Of a DNA stretch of 64,000 bases, positions 12,086-24,800 are shown piece after piece. The stretch comes from Climacteris rufus (taxonomy: Eukaryota; Chordata; Aves; Passeriformes; Climacteridae). A program made the position numbers and the translations under genes. The stretch spans positions 409,503-473,502 of the forward strand of contig VZRZ01000225.1 of the NCBI GenBank assembly GCA_013398175.1. The letters run 5' to 3'. Below the pieces are notes generated by a model. That model was not told the DNA's origin and searched no databases. It was given only the letters and a program-made list of their open reading frames with translations. Every line of letters starts with the position of its first letter. Within the stretch, counting starts at the first letter, position 1.

Positions 12086-15000
12086 AAACAATGGAATTTC
12101 CGTAATAATTGTATTGGCATCAATCACTTCTCTGGTATTTGCCTGTGAGAAACTCATTAGCAGGTATCTGGGACCAGATGACTTAGAATCAGTTAAGATC
12201 TGGGCTTGGCCATCTTGCATCAACCCCTGACGTCCAAATGCCTGCCACAAGTTGGCTCATGTTAGATGAGCAGAGAATCTGCCTGCTGGGTACAGTGCCC
12301 TGTGGGCACAGGCCACTGTCATGGCCCATGGTCGGTGTATATGAGTGAGAAGTGATCAAATCAATGCTCCTTTCAGAGTAACAGCAGCACTGGCATGACA
12401 GGATCATTATGTGGATGTGATGTGTCTCGATACTGGCACATTCCTAAAGACTGAGCTACAGCTTAATGAAAGTATGAGAACAGGACTGATGTAGCACCTC
12501 AAATCCAGCTCAAAAGACATGGACCAGATCCTCAGCTGTTCTCTTTTTTGTCTTTTTATCCCCCCCAAACTGCTTATTACTTATCTTTCCCTAGGCTGTG
12601 GTTCAGGACGGACTCAGCACAGGGTGGTACATGTGGGAGCAGTCCTGCTGTGCTCAGTGGAAGGCGTCTTCTCACCATGGTGCCCCTTGGGACCCAGACA
12701 TGGGCTGTGTCCGTGTGTACCGTGCCGGATGCACTGCTCACCCTCTGACACCTCAGAGCAAGTCTGTGGGAGGGCTGAGAGGATGATTTCACCTTTGCAG
12801 AGTGCTGAAAATGAAACCTGTACTGCTTTTGATCTGTTATTTATTTTGAGTGTTACTCTGACTGGAATTGGAAAAAAAACCACCAACTAAACAAAATCAA
12901 CTTGAAGCCTCAGGTGTTTATAAAACATGTAGCTCTGTAAATTGCTATTATAAAAGGCAACTTCTCATGGGGTTGCAAATGAATGAAAATGTAAAGCTAA
13001 GGATTTGTCTTTCTTACTTGGCATTAATACCTGTGGTCATGCTCTGGAAGTTTGACTTGTTTTGTCATTTTTGATACACAAAACAAACAAAACCTGAGAC
13101 AAAGGGCAAGCTTGTAAATAGGGGAGCAGCCACTGGGGAATTCTATTTTATTTGTTTGCATTTTATTACCTTCTTATGCCAGCTAATAAGGTGACCTTGC
13201 AAGAGATAGATGCAGATAAGGCTGACAGCCTCTGTTGTCTGATTTTGCAAGCTGGGAAGTGAGTTTCTGAAGTTATTGGTAATAGGGAGATTGCATGTGG
13301 GAAAAAAAAAAAAATCTCCTGTTTCTTCTAATTAAAAGAGTATATTTTCATGAGACAGACTGAAGTGATTAACTGTTGTAACTGCTTGGGGAAGAAAAAA
13401 ATAAATGAAAATGGGCTGGTATTTTTCATTGCTTCACCAATAAGAAAAAAGCCACAGTGGTGAACCATAGCCAGCCACTCTGACCAGCAAAGACAAAAGG
13501 ACGTTTGCCTGTAAGAAGACAGAGATCACCTGCTGACAACATGAAAGAATTTGAAACCATGTCTTTCAATAACATTCCTGTAGTTTAAACTGATTCTTTT
13601 TCTTGGACCTTGCCAACAACTCTCTTGGAGAGTATTAGGGTTCAATGGCCTTTCCTGGCAGGGCAGGCTCGTGCGAGCCAGAGGTGGAAGGTTGTGTGGG
13701 AGCGCAGTACCATGCGCCAAGTTTAGTTTTGTTGAATTGAGATACTACTACTGCATAGGAAAAGATAATGGGAACAGGCAACACCAGCAGCTGCACAAAG
13801 CAAAAGGAGAACTGAAACCATGGCCTGATGGGCAAAATACCCCCACAAAAAGGTCAGCCACCTTCCAAGATGAAGTAGGTTCATGGCAGGGGAGAACCCA
13901 CACCCATGTAATTTTTACAGTCTTTCCTCGAACTCTGAGGTTTTAAGTGAGGGTCAGAACATGCATGCTGTTGAAATCAACCTTTTGCAAAACCCCACAG
14001 GACTGGAAGTATGACTGTCCCTGGTGAATACATGCTTCTGCTTCACCCTTCACCCTTCACATCTAGAAAAATTTTTTTTTAAGCAAAGTGTTACCAACAT
14101 CAATCTGTTCCTGTTTTCAAAAATCTGTAATTTTGCTTCAGGACTATTGTGTCAACACCATTTAAGGTGCCTCAAATCAAGCATAGAATGATAAATCAAA
14201 CAGGTTGAGACTGGATTAGGAAGCTACTGTCAGTGACTTCAGATGAAGTGGATTACTCTGTTGCTGCAGTTGAGTGGAAACCAGTAAGATACATCATCAA
14301 TGTTCAGATTAAATGCTTTATTGGTTGTGTTATTGTACTGACATTCCATGTATACTTTACTTCATCCCATGCTGCTTCTAAACAAAAATGTCTTTCACCC
14401 TCCAGGAGGAAGGAAATGCAGAATAAAAGCAATGCTGAAAGGTAAATCAGAGTTGCAGTGTTTTTGTCAATAGTGAAATATGTAGTTGCCAGCACATTGT
14501 CTGGTGCTGAATGGTGAGTGATGCTCCGTCTGCTAAGAACATTGGTGGTTCAGATGTTCTTGCAGATGTCCTGCAAGATTATGGATGTGTGCTGAACCCT
14601 CGGTGCCCTGTAATGCCCTAGTCATGCTCTCAAGTAAGGACACCCAACATACACCTCCCAGCAAGCAGTGACATGCTCAGAGGGTGGCATCTGCTAACTC
14701 AGCTCCTCGCTTGAACCAAGTGAAAGAGTCCTCCTAAAGTAAATACCTAGTTACCTAAATCAATGGAGAAAAGTCGGTGCCTTTGAAGGCTTCCACAGGG
14801 AGATCCTGTTTAGGGAGATTCTACATTTAGATGTGGCAGCCTTGCAAACACAGTTCTGCCTTGCTGGAACCTGGGCTGCTGCCATTGAGGGAGGCATCAG
14901 GGTGCTGAGGTTGCTCCTACAGCTGAGCCACCTCTACATTTCCAGGTGTCTGGGCACATGTTTGTATCTCTTTGTGGACACTGTGCCCATGTCACTGGTG

Positions 15001-15750
15001 GTCTGTATACCACCAGCTCTCCCCTTGGTAAGGTAGACTCATCTCTCCATCTCTGGTCACCCCAAGGACCAGGGTGGCAGTGTAGCATGTGGGGTCCAGC
15101 CACCTCCTGGGCAGAGACCTTTGGTAGAGCTGTCAAGAAAGAACAGCCAGCAAACAGCTCCTGTTCCACCACTGTTTCTCCTCCTGGGCATAGCCTGTTT
15201 CTCCTCTTTCCCAGTCAGTGCTCCCACTGGGCGATCTCCCTTGACATCCACCTCCCTTGACATCCCACCACACTGGAGGGGGGTCCAGTGCTAGATCCTT
15301 CAGCTTTCCAACCCACATGTGCAAATGCTGGATTTTAGCCCACAGCTGCAAGTGCTTCCGTCTCAAATGCAATGACAAAAATATCATTACCCTCAAAGAA
15401 AGTTAGACTGATCCTAATGGGAAACTGTGTTCTCCTTAGGATTAAATGTTTGTGGGCTTCCTTGTAAAGTTAGCCCGGGAGTTGCAGTCCTGGTGACTTG
15501 GATATTAGGACATAGGTGAATTCTTGTTACTCACCTAGCCCATGATTTTACTGTTTATCAGTGAAGGGTCTGTCCACTTGTCATCTGATTGTGCAAATTC
15601 GCCTTCCATGTGAGTCGGGATTTAAGTTTCGCTGTTTTTCAGGGTCTGACTATGTGCAGAGGGAGTTGTAGTCATTTTTTTTTTCCACGGGAACTTCCTT
15701 TCTCTAAACACCACCCCTTGGCAGTGGACCTGCTGACACCTCAGAGCAAG
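12086..15750. other. Intergenic sequence upstream of the TGM4 promoter
   Basis: No gene was recognised. Minor simple repeats are present: three copies of cttcacc at 14040-14060, a 13-base A run near 13302-13314, and two copies of cccttgacatcc near 15238-15264. Confidence 0.55.
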
Positions 15751-15755
15751 ACACA

Positions 15756-15763
15756 GATAAAAA
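15756..15763 (+). promoter_or_regulatory. TATA-like box of TGM4 (candidate)
   Basis: The sequence gataaaaa lies about 115 bases before the TGM4 start codon. Transcription starting some 30 bases downstream would give a short 5' UTR of about 85 bases without an upstream ATG. This is inferred from position only. Confidence 0.4.
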
Positions 15764-15873
15764 GGGCAGCCTGTCTTCCTTCTCCACACTCAGAAGCAAG
15801 TGGCAGAGACTACTCAGAAGCTTGGAAGCTGCTGGCATCACAGGCATCTCGGGTAGAAACTCTGACAAGAACC

Positions 15874-15892
15874 ATGAGCAGCTACTACACTG
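15874..15892 (+). CDS. TGM4: TGM4 exon 1, coding part
   Basis: The ATG lies in the context gaaccATGa and gives MSSYYT plus one base before the donor gtgagt at 15893. Phase 1 fits exon 2, completing a Glu codon. The human gene also starts with a very short coding first exon. Confidence 0.8.
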
Positions 15893-18800
15893 GTGAGTTT
15901 TTAATGCTCGGTATGATATGCTAGATGTGAAGTTTGGCAATTCTCCTGCAGGGAGGATGACAGCTCCAGGGGTTCTCACCCTTCTAATTGCCACGGGTGA
16001 CACTTTGGAGAATGAAGTTTTGGTGCCAGTGCTGCTCACAGAGGATCAGTTTGCTCTGGCTGTGCAAATTCTGCTTTTGACAGATTGGTAAACTAACTGC
16101 AAAATGCAACTCATTTTCCATCACTTTTCATCAGCCTGTAGGCGTCTGGTTCTGTCAGTGATAATGGCAAAGAAATGCAGCTCTTTTAAACTTGTTCCAC
16201 ATCAATGTTAAAATAATTACTTTCTTTCAGGCTACTTAATCATATATATTATTGCTTTTTAGTGATGGCTGATAACATCTGATGGAAGTTTCAAAATAAC
16301 TGAAAAGAGGATTTATTTGGGCTTGAGCTCTGTCCTACCTGCTGGGCTGTCCTACCTGCCCTGTTGTCCTGTACCTACCTAGAAAGCAGCCTGGCTTATT
16401 CCTGTAGCAGCTGCTGAACCATCACTGGCCGGTCCAGCCCCAGGATGCCCAAAGCCCCTGGGGCAGGTGCTGGGTGGTGCCTGCAGCAGAGTTGGGAGCA
16501 GGTCTCCATGGCCTTCAAGAGGGGAAAGGGTGTCCTGACACTGCTCTGAGTCCCTCAGTTTCACACATCTGTACTCTTGAGTGTAGATGAACTGAAATTT
16601 TCCAGGAAGTCTTGGACAGCAGCATCTTTGGGATGTGATCTCACATCTCTGGGATGTGCGAGAGTGTTTGCCTGGAGGCTGGGCAAGGATCAGGAGTAAA
16701 TGCAGGTATCCAAATTATGTTCTCTCTTGAAAAACTACAGTTCTCATCCCACTTCCTTTCTTGTCCTTTTGAGTAGCCCTTGTTCCCACTGAAGCCAGGC
16801 ATACTAAAAATGCTCTGCTTCGTATTGATAGGTTTTTTTAAACCCCATCACCTCCTCGTCATGAGGGAAAAAAAGCCCCAGATACTTACCAGTGCCAGAC
16901 CCTTACATGCCTGTTTTTGATTTGAGTGATCACTGTGCTCTTGAAGCTCTGAAGATCTCTCCAGGTAGCAATGCAATGGGGCTAGTGGGTTAGCATAGGA
17001 AGGAGCTCTGTAAGTGACAAATCATGGAACTAGGAGATAAAATACTGCCTTGAAATTTTCTCTATTTAAAAATGGAAAAGAAACCTGACAGCATTTGAGG
17101 TTTGGGTTTGCTTCTGTCCTGCCCCAGGAGTGAGCACAGGCAGGACTGCTTCCCACAGCCTGAGCCTCTGTCCCGTGAGTGGGCACGTTCTTGGCATATT
17201 CAGCTCTTCTACAAATCATTAATTTCCGTGTTGGCAAGCCAAGGTGCCTGCAGGCAGCTGGACACAAGGTGTGTGGGGGCCCAGCTCTGCACCCAGGGCA
17301 GGAAGCAGGGCAGGAAGCAGATCAGGAAGTGGAAAACAGCAGGTGAGGGTTGCCCAGGGAAGATGGGCTGTGACCAAGCCCCCTTGGATGTGGTGATGAA
17401 TGTGCCACTGGCTCGCTCTGAGGCATTTCTTGGTGCAGGACACCATGCCAGCCAGATCACAGGGTATCACAGGTGTGTTTGCACAGAGATAAATGCAGCG
17501 CGATCGGCGGCAGCGCTGACTGGAGAGAGGTCATGGGCGCTGTGCTCAGCACTGTCAGGCTGTATTCCAGGGCAGCTGTTGTCTGTGGATTTTCCCTGTG
17601 CATCCTCAACAAAGGTTGACAACACTGGTGATGTCCAGAAATGGGATGGATATGCAGTCCCCAAATTAAGAAATGCTGGAGGGATGGATTTCCCAGGGAC
17701 CTTTCCCACAGCCATCCTATGCGTTCAACTCCCACATCCCTTTGTAGTCATCTCCCAGCACCAGGGCTGTTTTCTGGTATCTTCTCAGCCCAGCACCAGA
17801 GTTCCCATGAGGAACAAGGCTGAGCAGCTTTAGTGTTTGGAGATTTCTTAATGCTGAGGAAGATGCACTTCCTCTTTGTCTTCAAGAGGGTTAAGCAGCG
17901 AGTTCCATCTGAAATTTTTTGACATAAATGCACACACACCCCATTGCGCAAAACATTGGCCTGAGATTGGCAACTGACGTGCAGCAAGCAAACAAAAAAA
18001 TACTCAAAGATTAAATTGGTGAGGAAAAGGTGCTGGTCAAGTTTATTTGCTGTGCCACTTATATTGACTGTGTAATTAAGATGAATATGGTTTATATAGT
18101 CACTAAGAAGAAATACACAGAGGTAGTAGTCTGGTGGGGATCCATGGGTGTTCTGCAGTCTGCTGCAGTCGCTGCCCAGCACAGGTTGCAGTAAGAAGTG
18201 TGCCACTGATTTCAGCCTGCCCTGGGACCAGCCCTGCATGGGGCTTCTCTCACGCCACAGCAGCTACCAGCAGATTTCAGCCTCTTCAGTGTTAGGGATG
18301 GCTCTTGTTGATACTCAGATTAACCTGGTTGCCTGGTACCATGCAAATCTGTCAAGACATTTGGTGAATTAATCTCTTCAACCATTATGCTTTTGACTTG
18401 CTAATTTCAAAGTTACCGTAACCCGTTTTTGCCTCTCCCATGTCTTCATCTGAATCACTCATGAGAATAGTGCTTATGAGGTATTGTTACTCCCTACTGT
18501 TCTCACGGAATTCATCCTTTGAGGATATTTCATGGGCAGGTACAGGACATAAAACGCTCCCGAAGAAATACAGCTCAGCCACATTCCAGCATGCTCTGGC
18601 TTTTCCTGTCACAACTGGGCAGCCTGCCAAAGCCTGGTGCAGTGACCCCCAAATCCCCATCATCATTCAAAGTTGAGGGCTTTCTTTTTCTCAAGTATAT
18701 CACTGGGTTGTGCCTCTCAGAGCTCCACTCCTATGCCACAGCCCTGAGCCATGAGCCACTGGGCCCAGAGATGCTGAGGCTTTTCCTGACCCTGCTCTTA

Positions 18801-21800
18801 TCCAGAGTTGTAGGAGTAAAGGGAGGTTCAGGAGACACTGATTTTAAATGCTGTGTCTTAAAAATCAGCCATCTGTGTTGGGAATGAATGGGAGCAAGGC
18901 ACTTGCAAGGGATTTGTGCTGGAGTCTAAATCCATGCTGAAGCCAAATGGGAAAAGCACCACTTGGCATGAAGAGCGGCAGTGCTCTGTGCTGAGTGTGC
19001 TACAGCAATCCACCCAGAGTAGGGACAAGCTCCTGCCTTGCTCTCTGACTATTTTATCCTGGGCTGCTGTGGCATGATTCTGCCTCTGCCTCTCTCCCTC
19101 CCTGCCCAGGAAGCCTGAGGTTGACCTCTGGTTATTTATATTATTTTATATTTTCATATGCTGTTTATCTTATTTTATATGACAGTAGAATCATGGAATG
19201 GCTTGAGTTGAAAGGGACTTAAATGATTATTGGATTCCAACCCCCCTGCCACTGCACCAAGTTGCTCAGAGCTCCATCCAGTCTGGCCTTGAACACTTTC
19301 AGGGACGGGGCAGCTGCAACTTCTCTGTGTAACCTGTGCCAGTGACTCACCACCCTCACAGTAAAGGATATGAATATACTTTATGTATTTGATGTTATAC
19401 TGTATTGTCTTATATATTACCGTATGATACTGTACTATCATTGATAGTGCTTTGCCCCCCACATTTAGCATCCCCCCAGGTAGGCAACATCTCTACAGCA
19501 CAGCTAGCTTCTAAACTTCCCTTGGTTCCCTAGGTTGTAGAAATAGCTAAATACTTGGAAAATTAAAACAAACCTTGCAAAGATCCACATATGCAGGCTT
19601 CCATAAGAGATTGAGTGATGACTGTTGTGATATTATTTAGGACTAATTTTTTGGGGGGAAATATAAAGAATCAGCTTCAGTGTCCTGAAGACCCCCGTCT
19701 CCCAGGCTCTTGGTATCCCTGAGACACTGGGGATCTCAGCAACTGATGGGAGCTGAATTTGGTTTGGTGTGTTTGGTTTACTCCCAGCTTAGCTGTGTGT
19801 GCTACATTTTGTGAGGAGCAATAACAGCCACTAATTATTATTTGGTTGTATAAATACAATACAATACAATCCATTCCCTATGGTGATAGTGGGATTCCTT
19901 GTGCTAGATCACTGGACACTCTAGATATTTGGATGACTCACAGGGCTGCATTAAGAAGAAAATGTCTTTCCAGAGCAAATTACCATCAATCTTTTCCTTT
20001 CTCCTTTCCTGTTAATGTCTTTTCAGAGTCCAGTCTGAAGGTCACCGGGGTTGACTTTCTCAAGAGCCAGAACACCCGGGAGCACCACACAGATGGCTAC
20101 AACATCAAGAACCTGGTGGTGCGGCGCGGGCAGCCCTTCCAGGTGCAGGTCAGCCTCAACAGGGAGCTGAGGGCTGGCGACAAGCTGTCCCTGCGCTTCG
20201 GCATCGGTAAGCAGCATCCCCTCTGTGGCCACCAGGCAAAGCTGGAGAGCCCCAGGAGCAGCCAGCTGCCTCTTCCTGGCACTGCACAGGCATTGCAGAC
20301 CCTCCCACATATTGTCTGGGATTTGTTTCTAGGTGAAAATCCAATGAAAAACAAGGGGAGCCTGTTGTCGCTGAAACCGGAGCGGGAGGATTTCAATGGG
20401 TGGAAAATCTCCACTGTCAAGAAGAACGGCAAAGAGGTAAAGCCTTTGGGCAAGGGGCCCAGTGCACAGTAACAAGTCCATCAGAAGCTATAGGGCAAAT
20501 CATCCTCATACCTGTCCTGCTTTCCCTTAGTCCTACAATTCTGGGTGGGCAGCAGCCTTGCCCTGCTTGGTTCATTGCTCCCCCCATGCGTAGGCAGAAT
20601 TTGCCCCATCCCACTGCCTTCCCCTCTTTCCCTGCAGGGTCCTTCGTGGTCCCCAGCTTTGCCACTTGTGAGATGTTTGTGCAACGCCTGTGGCCATGGT
20701 GGAGTGTCCCTCATGCTCTCTCTCCTTGTTGCCTCCTCAGTTCCTGCTGTCTGTCACCAGCTCGCCCAATGCCCCTGTGGGAAAATACAACCTGCATGTA
20801 AAGACTGGCACTAACATTTACAAGCCTGAAAATGGTGTCATCTACCTCTTGTTCAATCCTTGGTGTGCAGGTGAGTGGTCCTGCAACTGGGAGTGATAAT
20901 TACTTCTGCCAGGGATTGTCCTTGGTGGAATTTTGCCTCGTATTTTCTCTCCTCTCTTTCTTACATACATTGCTTTTTCCCAGCAAAACACTGCAAGCAG
21001 CATCCTCATGGAGCCAGTGGGAAGCTGGGCAATAGCAATAAGCCAGCTCCTCACTGAGCATTGTCCAGTGCTGGGGCATGGAGGAACATCTCTCTGTCAC
21101 ATCTATTTGTACCTCTCTGTTTCCCCGAGCCAGCAGAAAGGTTAACTGGGAAGACTAGGTTGTCTTAAAATCCAGAGAAAAAATAACCAGACTAAAAAGC
21201 TGTGTTGTTGGTTGGTATCAGTTCCCCAATTCTGTCTGCTGTCTGCCTAGTACACTACAGTATTCAGAAGTAAGCTTTCTGCTATAATAAAAGAGTGGTC
21301 ATGTAGCAATGGATCTAGAGGGGGAAAATAAACATTAGTCTTATAGGAAATTCTTTCATGAGAGGATCAAAAAAATGGGAGTCAATTGGTGTGAATGTTG
21401 CAGACCCCAGCTTAGCTTTCTGTGGAAAACTTTGTACAGTGTGTGCAGAGCACCTGACATCTGAATGTTTGTGGTTTTTTCTCCAGATGATACCGTCTAC
21501 ATGGACAACGAGGCTCAGAGGCAGGAGTACGTGCTCAATGACACCGGCTACATCTACGTTGGGTCCGCATACAGCATATACAACAGGCCCTGGAATTATG
21601 GGCAGGTAAAACCCTGGCAGTCCTATTGCCCTTCTTCATCCCTTTGGCACTCAGCCCAGGAGTAGCTCAGAGTGCTGGAAGGATGCTGCCAGCTTCACTG
21701 GGAGGGCTCACCTGTTTAGAGTAATGTGTGCCTACGTGTTTTGCCCACCCACAGCTGTGGAACGGGATTTAATGGCACATTTGTAGTCAGATCATGTGAA

Positions 21801-24800
21801 CCCCAGCAAAGGATGTGGAAATTGGGAACAGGGCTTTTCTGGTTGAAAAAATTCTCATGAGGGAATTCCTGCTCTCATGCAACCGTAGGTGTTGGTAACT
21901 GGGTAATGAGGTGTGGAGAGGGATGACAGGGGAAAAAAATCCGATTTATCTGTTGCATCATGACTGGGAATAAAAAGGGTAAAATTACTGGCAGAGGTTA
22001 TCACCTTTTAAGTGGTGCCTTCACTAACAGCCAGGACACAATCAGCCACTTTCTCAGGAAGGGTGTTCCTGCACGCTGCCTCTGAGATAACTCCAGAGGA
22101 ATGGAATGTCAAATTGGCTTGGGCTAGAGATAAGAGGTGGATGCCAGAGCAGATTTATTTGGACCCTGTAGAAAGCACACAGGCACCCAAGCAGAGCATC
22201 CTGCACCCTATCCAGATGGAATTCCCCACCAAAAAATGTTCAAATCTGGGACGGGGCTTTGTTTTTTGGTTTTGTTTTGGTTTTGTTTTACAAGTCTGCA
22301 ATTTCTGCAGGATATCTGCAGAACATAGCCCAACAAAGGTGCTCACACTGATGCCTTTACACAAAAGGGGACAAAGGGCATCATCTGTAGGGTTGTTCCT
22401 ATCCTAATATTTATTCTGCTGTCAAGCAATGAGAATTGATATTGATATTCTGACAAGTTTTTTTGGATTGGATGTTTGACATCTCTGTGCACTGCACCTC
22501 AGGAAGCTTTATCAGCACTTGCTAATTAGGAATCTTTGCTGTAATAATTAACATTTATGTACCTTTCTTTTTTTTCAAGGTTCATTTTGTACCTATGTCA
22601 ATAGACTGAATATCTGTAGAGATCTTAAATTTTCATTACTCTTGTGAGTAATTTGCAATGTTGCAGGGAAATGACGTTGGTGACTTTGTGCTACTCACAG
22701 GAGTAAATATTGCTGGGTCAGGTGCCAACTGTGTTTGCAGGACACGTGAGACAGGCTTTTGTCTTCCAAGGCTGGGTTTCATTTTAGCCCTTCTTTGGAG
22801 AGAACAGCTTTGGGAAGCCCCATAGCCTTGAAAATTCAGGGTCACAAGGGAAGTTTAGAAGTTAGAGCTAGTCAGACAGTTTCCTCCAAGTACATGATTT
22901 ACAGTGACAAGCAAATTCTGTTTTACAACAGTATATAAAAATGTGTCCATTTTCTCCCGGAAACAGTTTGAGGAATTCGTCTTGGATGCCTGCATGTATC
23001 TGCTGGACAAAAGCAAACTCAGTCTGACTGAAAGAAGGGATCCTGCATCTGTGTCCAGAGCCATGTCTGCTTTGGTAAGCCTCTCTTGGTGAAGTGCTTT
23101 GCCCCTCCAGCACTGCCTTCTCCTTCTTACTTGCTCTTCTTTCCCTGGGACCATGAACACCATTTCAGGATGCATCTGAAATGGATTGTTTTGGGAAACT
23201 GTAAGCTAAGAGACCAGAAGCATTTTGGGTGGAGGGAAGAGGTGAACAAAATACAGCATGTCCCCATCTCCAAAGACTGCAGCTGCCCCAGTGGTTGTCC
23301 TTCCTCATCAGTTGTGTTGGCAGGGCCAACTTAAGGGTTGTGTTTTGGGAGGTAACCACTCTCTGTGGTGGAACCCTTCTTGGAGCCCTGTGGTTTAAGA
23401 TACAAGATGCAGAGTTAATTTTAACAGTCCCAAGCAGTGATACCACCTCCCTCTAGATGTCCAGGTGAAGGGTTTCCAACCAGGGGAGCCCCCCGCCAGC
23501 ACCAGCAGCCTTGATGTGTCCCAAAGGGCTATGGGGCACCTGGGACGCCACAGGGTGGGCAGAGACCCTGGGGTTTAAGCCTCATTCAGCCTCATTCCTT
23601 TATTTTACTGCTTTGTGTGTGTGTGTGTGTGTGTGTGTGGCCACAGGTTAATGCCAATGATGACAGCGGCGTCCTGTTGGGGAACTGGTCAGGGAATTAC
23701 ACTAGTGGAACAGCCCCTATGGATTGGATTGGGAGTGTCACGATTCTGCAGAATTACTACAAAACAAAGAAGCCGATCCGTTACGGCCAGTGCTGGGTCT
23801 TCGCAGGAGTCCTCAATACAGGTGAACAGTGAACCATCTCCCTTCTCTGACATCCCAGTTACTGTGCTATTAAGCCAAATTACTGTGCCTCTGAGCAGCA
23901 GAGGTGGCAGGGTCTGTCATGTAAGGAGAGGCCGAGGGGTCTGATCCTTGTGTATAAATACGTGGTGGGAAGGAGTGAAACACAGGAAGGCTCTTCTCCG
24001 TGATGCCCAGTGACAAGACCAGAGGTGATAGGCACAGACTGAAACACAGGAGGTTCTGTCTGAACAGAGGAAAACAGCTTTTTTCTCTGTGAGGGTGACC
24101 AAGCACTGGCACAGGGTGCCCAAAGAGGTTACAGAGTCTACATCCTTGGAGATGTTCGAAAGCCATCTGGACACAGTCCAGTCCTGCTCTAGAGGACCCT
24201 GGGTGGGCAGAGAGATCAGAAGAGATGATCCCCAGAGATCTGCCAGCAGTCCGAGGGATTTGTGACCTGGTGTTCTGTCTGTCTGTGCTGCAGTCATGCG
24301 CTGCCTGGGAGTCCCATGCCGCTGCATCAGCACCTTCAACGCGGCGCACGACACGGAGGAGAACCTGAGAGTCGACATCTACCTGAACGAAAAAGGAGAA
24401 AAGCTGAACTCCTTGACCTTCGACTCTGTCTGGTACTGCCAAAGAGGGCTAATGCTTCCTACCCCCTGTGCTGCCTTGCAGTGCCCCGTTTCCCAGCCCC
24501 AGCAATTCCTTCTAGAATTTCCCTACTGCTTGGGGTTTGTGGCCCAGGAGGGAGGGAGTAAGCCTGGAGTTTCACAGGGTTACATGTGAATACCCATTAA
24601 ATCTGCCCTTACTAAAGGATTAAGGGGGGAGACTGTGACGCTTCAGGCTGTAACAGCTCACTCCTTTTCTTTCCAACCCAAATGTACACAGGAACTTCCA
24701 TGTGTGGAATGATGCCTGGATGAAGAGAACAGACCTGCCAAATGGGTTTGATGGATGGCAGGCAATTGATTCAACTCCTCAGGAGCAAAGTCAAGGTAGG

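Larger units (their letters stand above)
15893..20026 (+). other. TGM4 intron 1
   Basis: This intron is 4.1 kb. It holds a minus-oriented CR1 fragment at 19187-19367 set in AT-rich sequence, a three-copy 11-bp repeat at 17296-17330, and a TACAA repeat at 19855-19870. A 243-codon open frame at 17102-17833 has no recognised similarity and begins only with TTG. I treat it as chance. Confidence 0.75.

Noticed and set aside
17102..17833. A 243-codon open frame in TGM4 intron 1.
   Set aside because: It starts only at TTG, has no recognisable domain, covers a short tandem repeat and has no promoter or splice context. One or two such frames are expected by chance in 64 kb of moderate GC.
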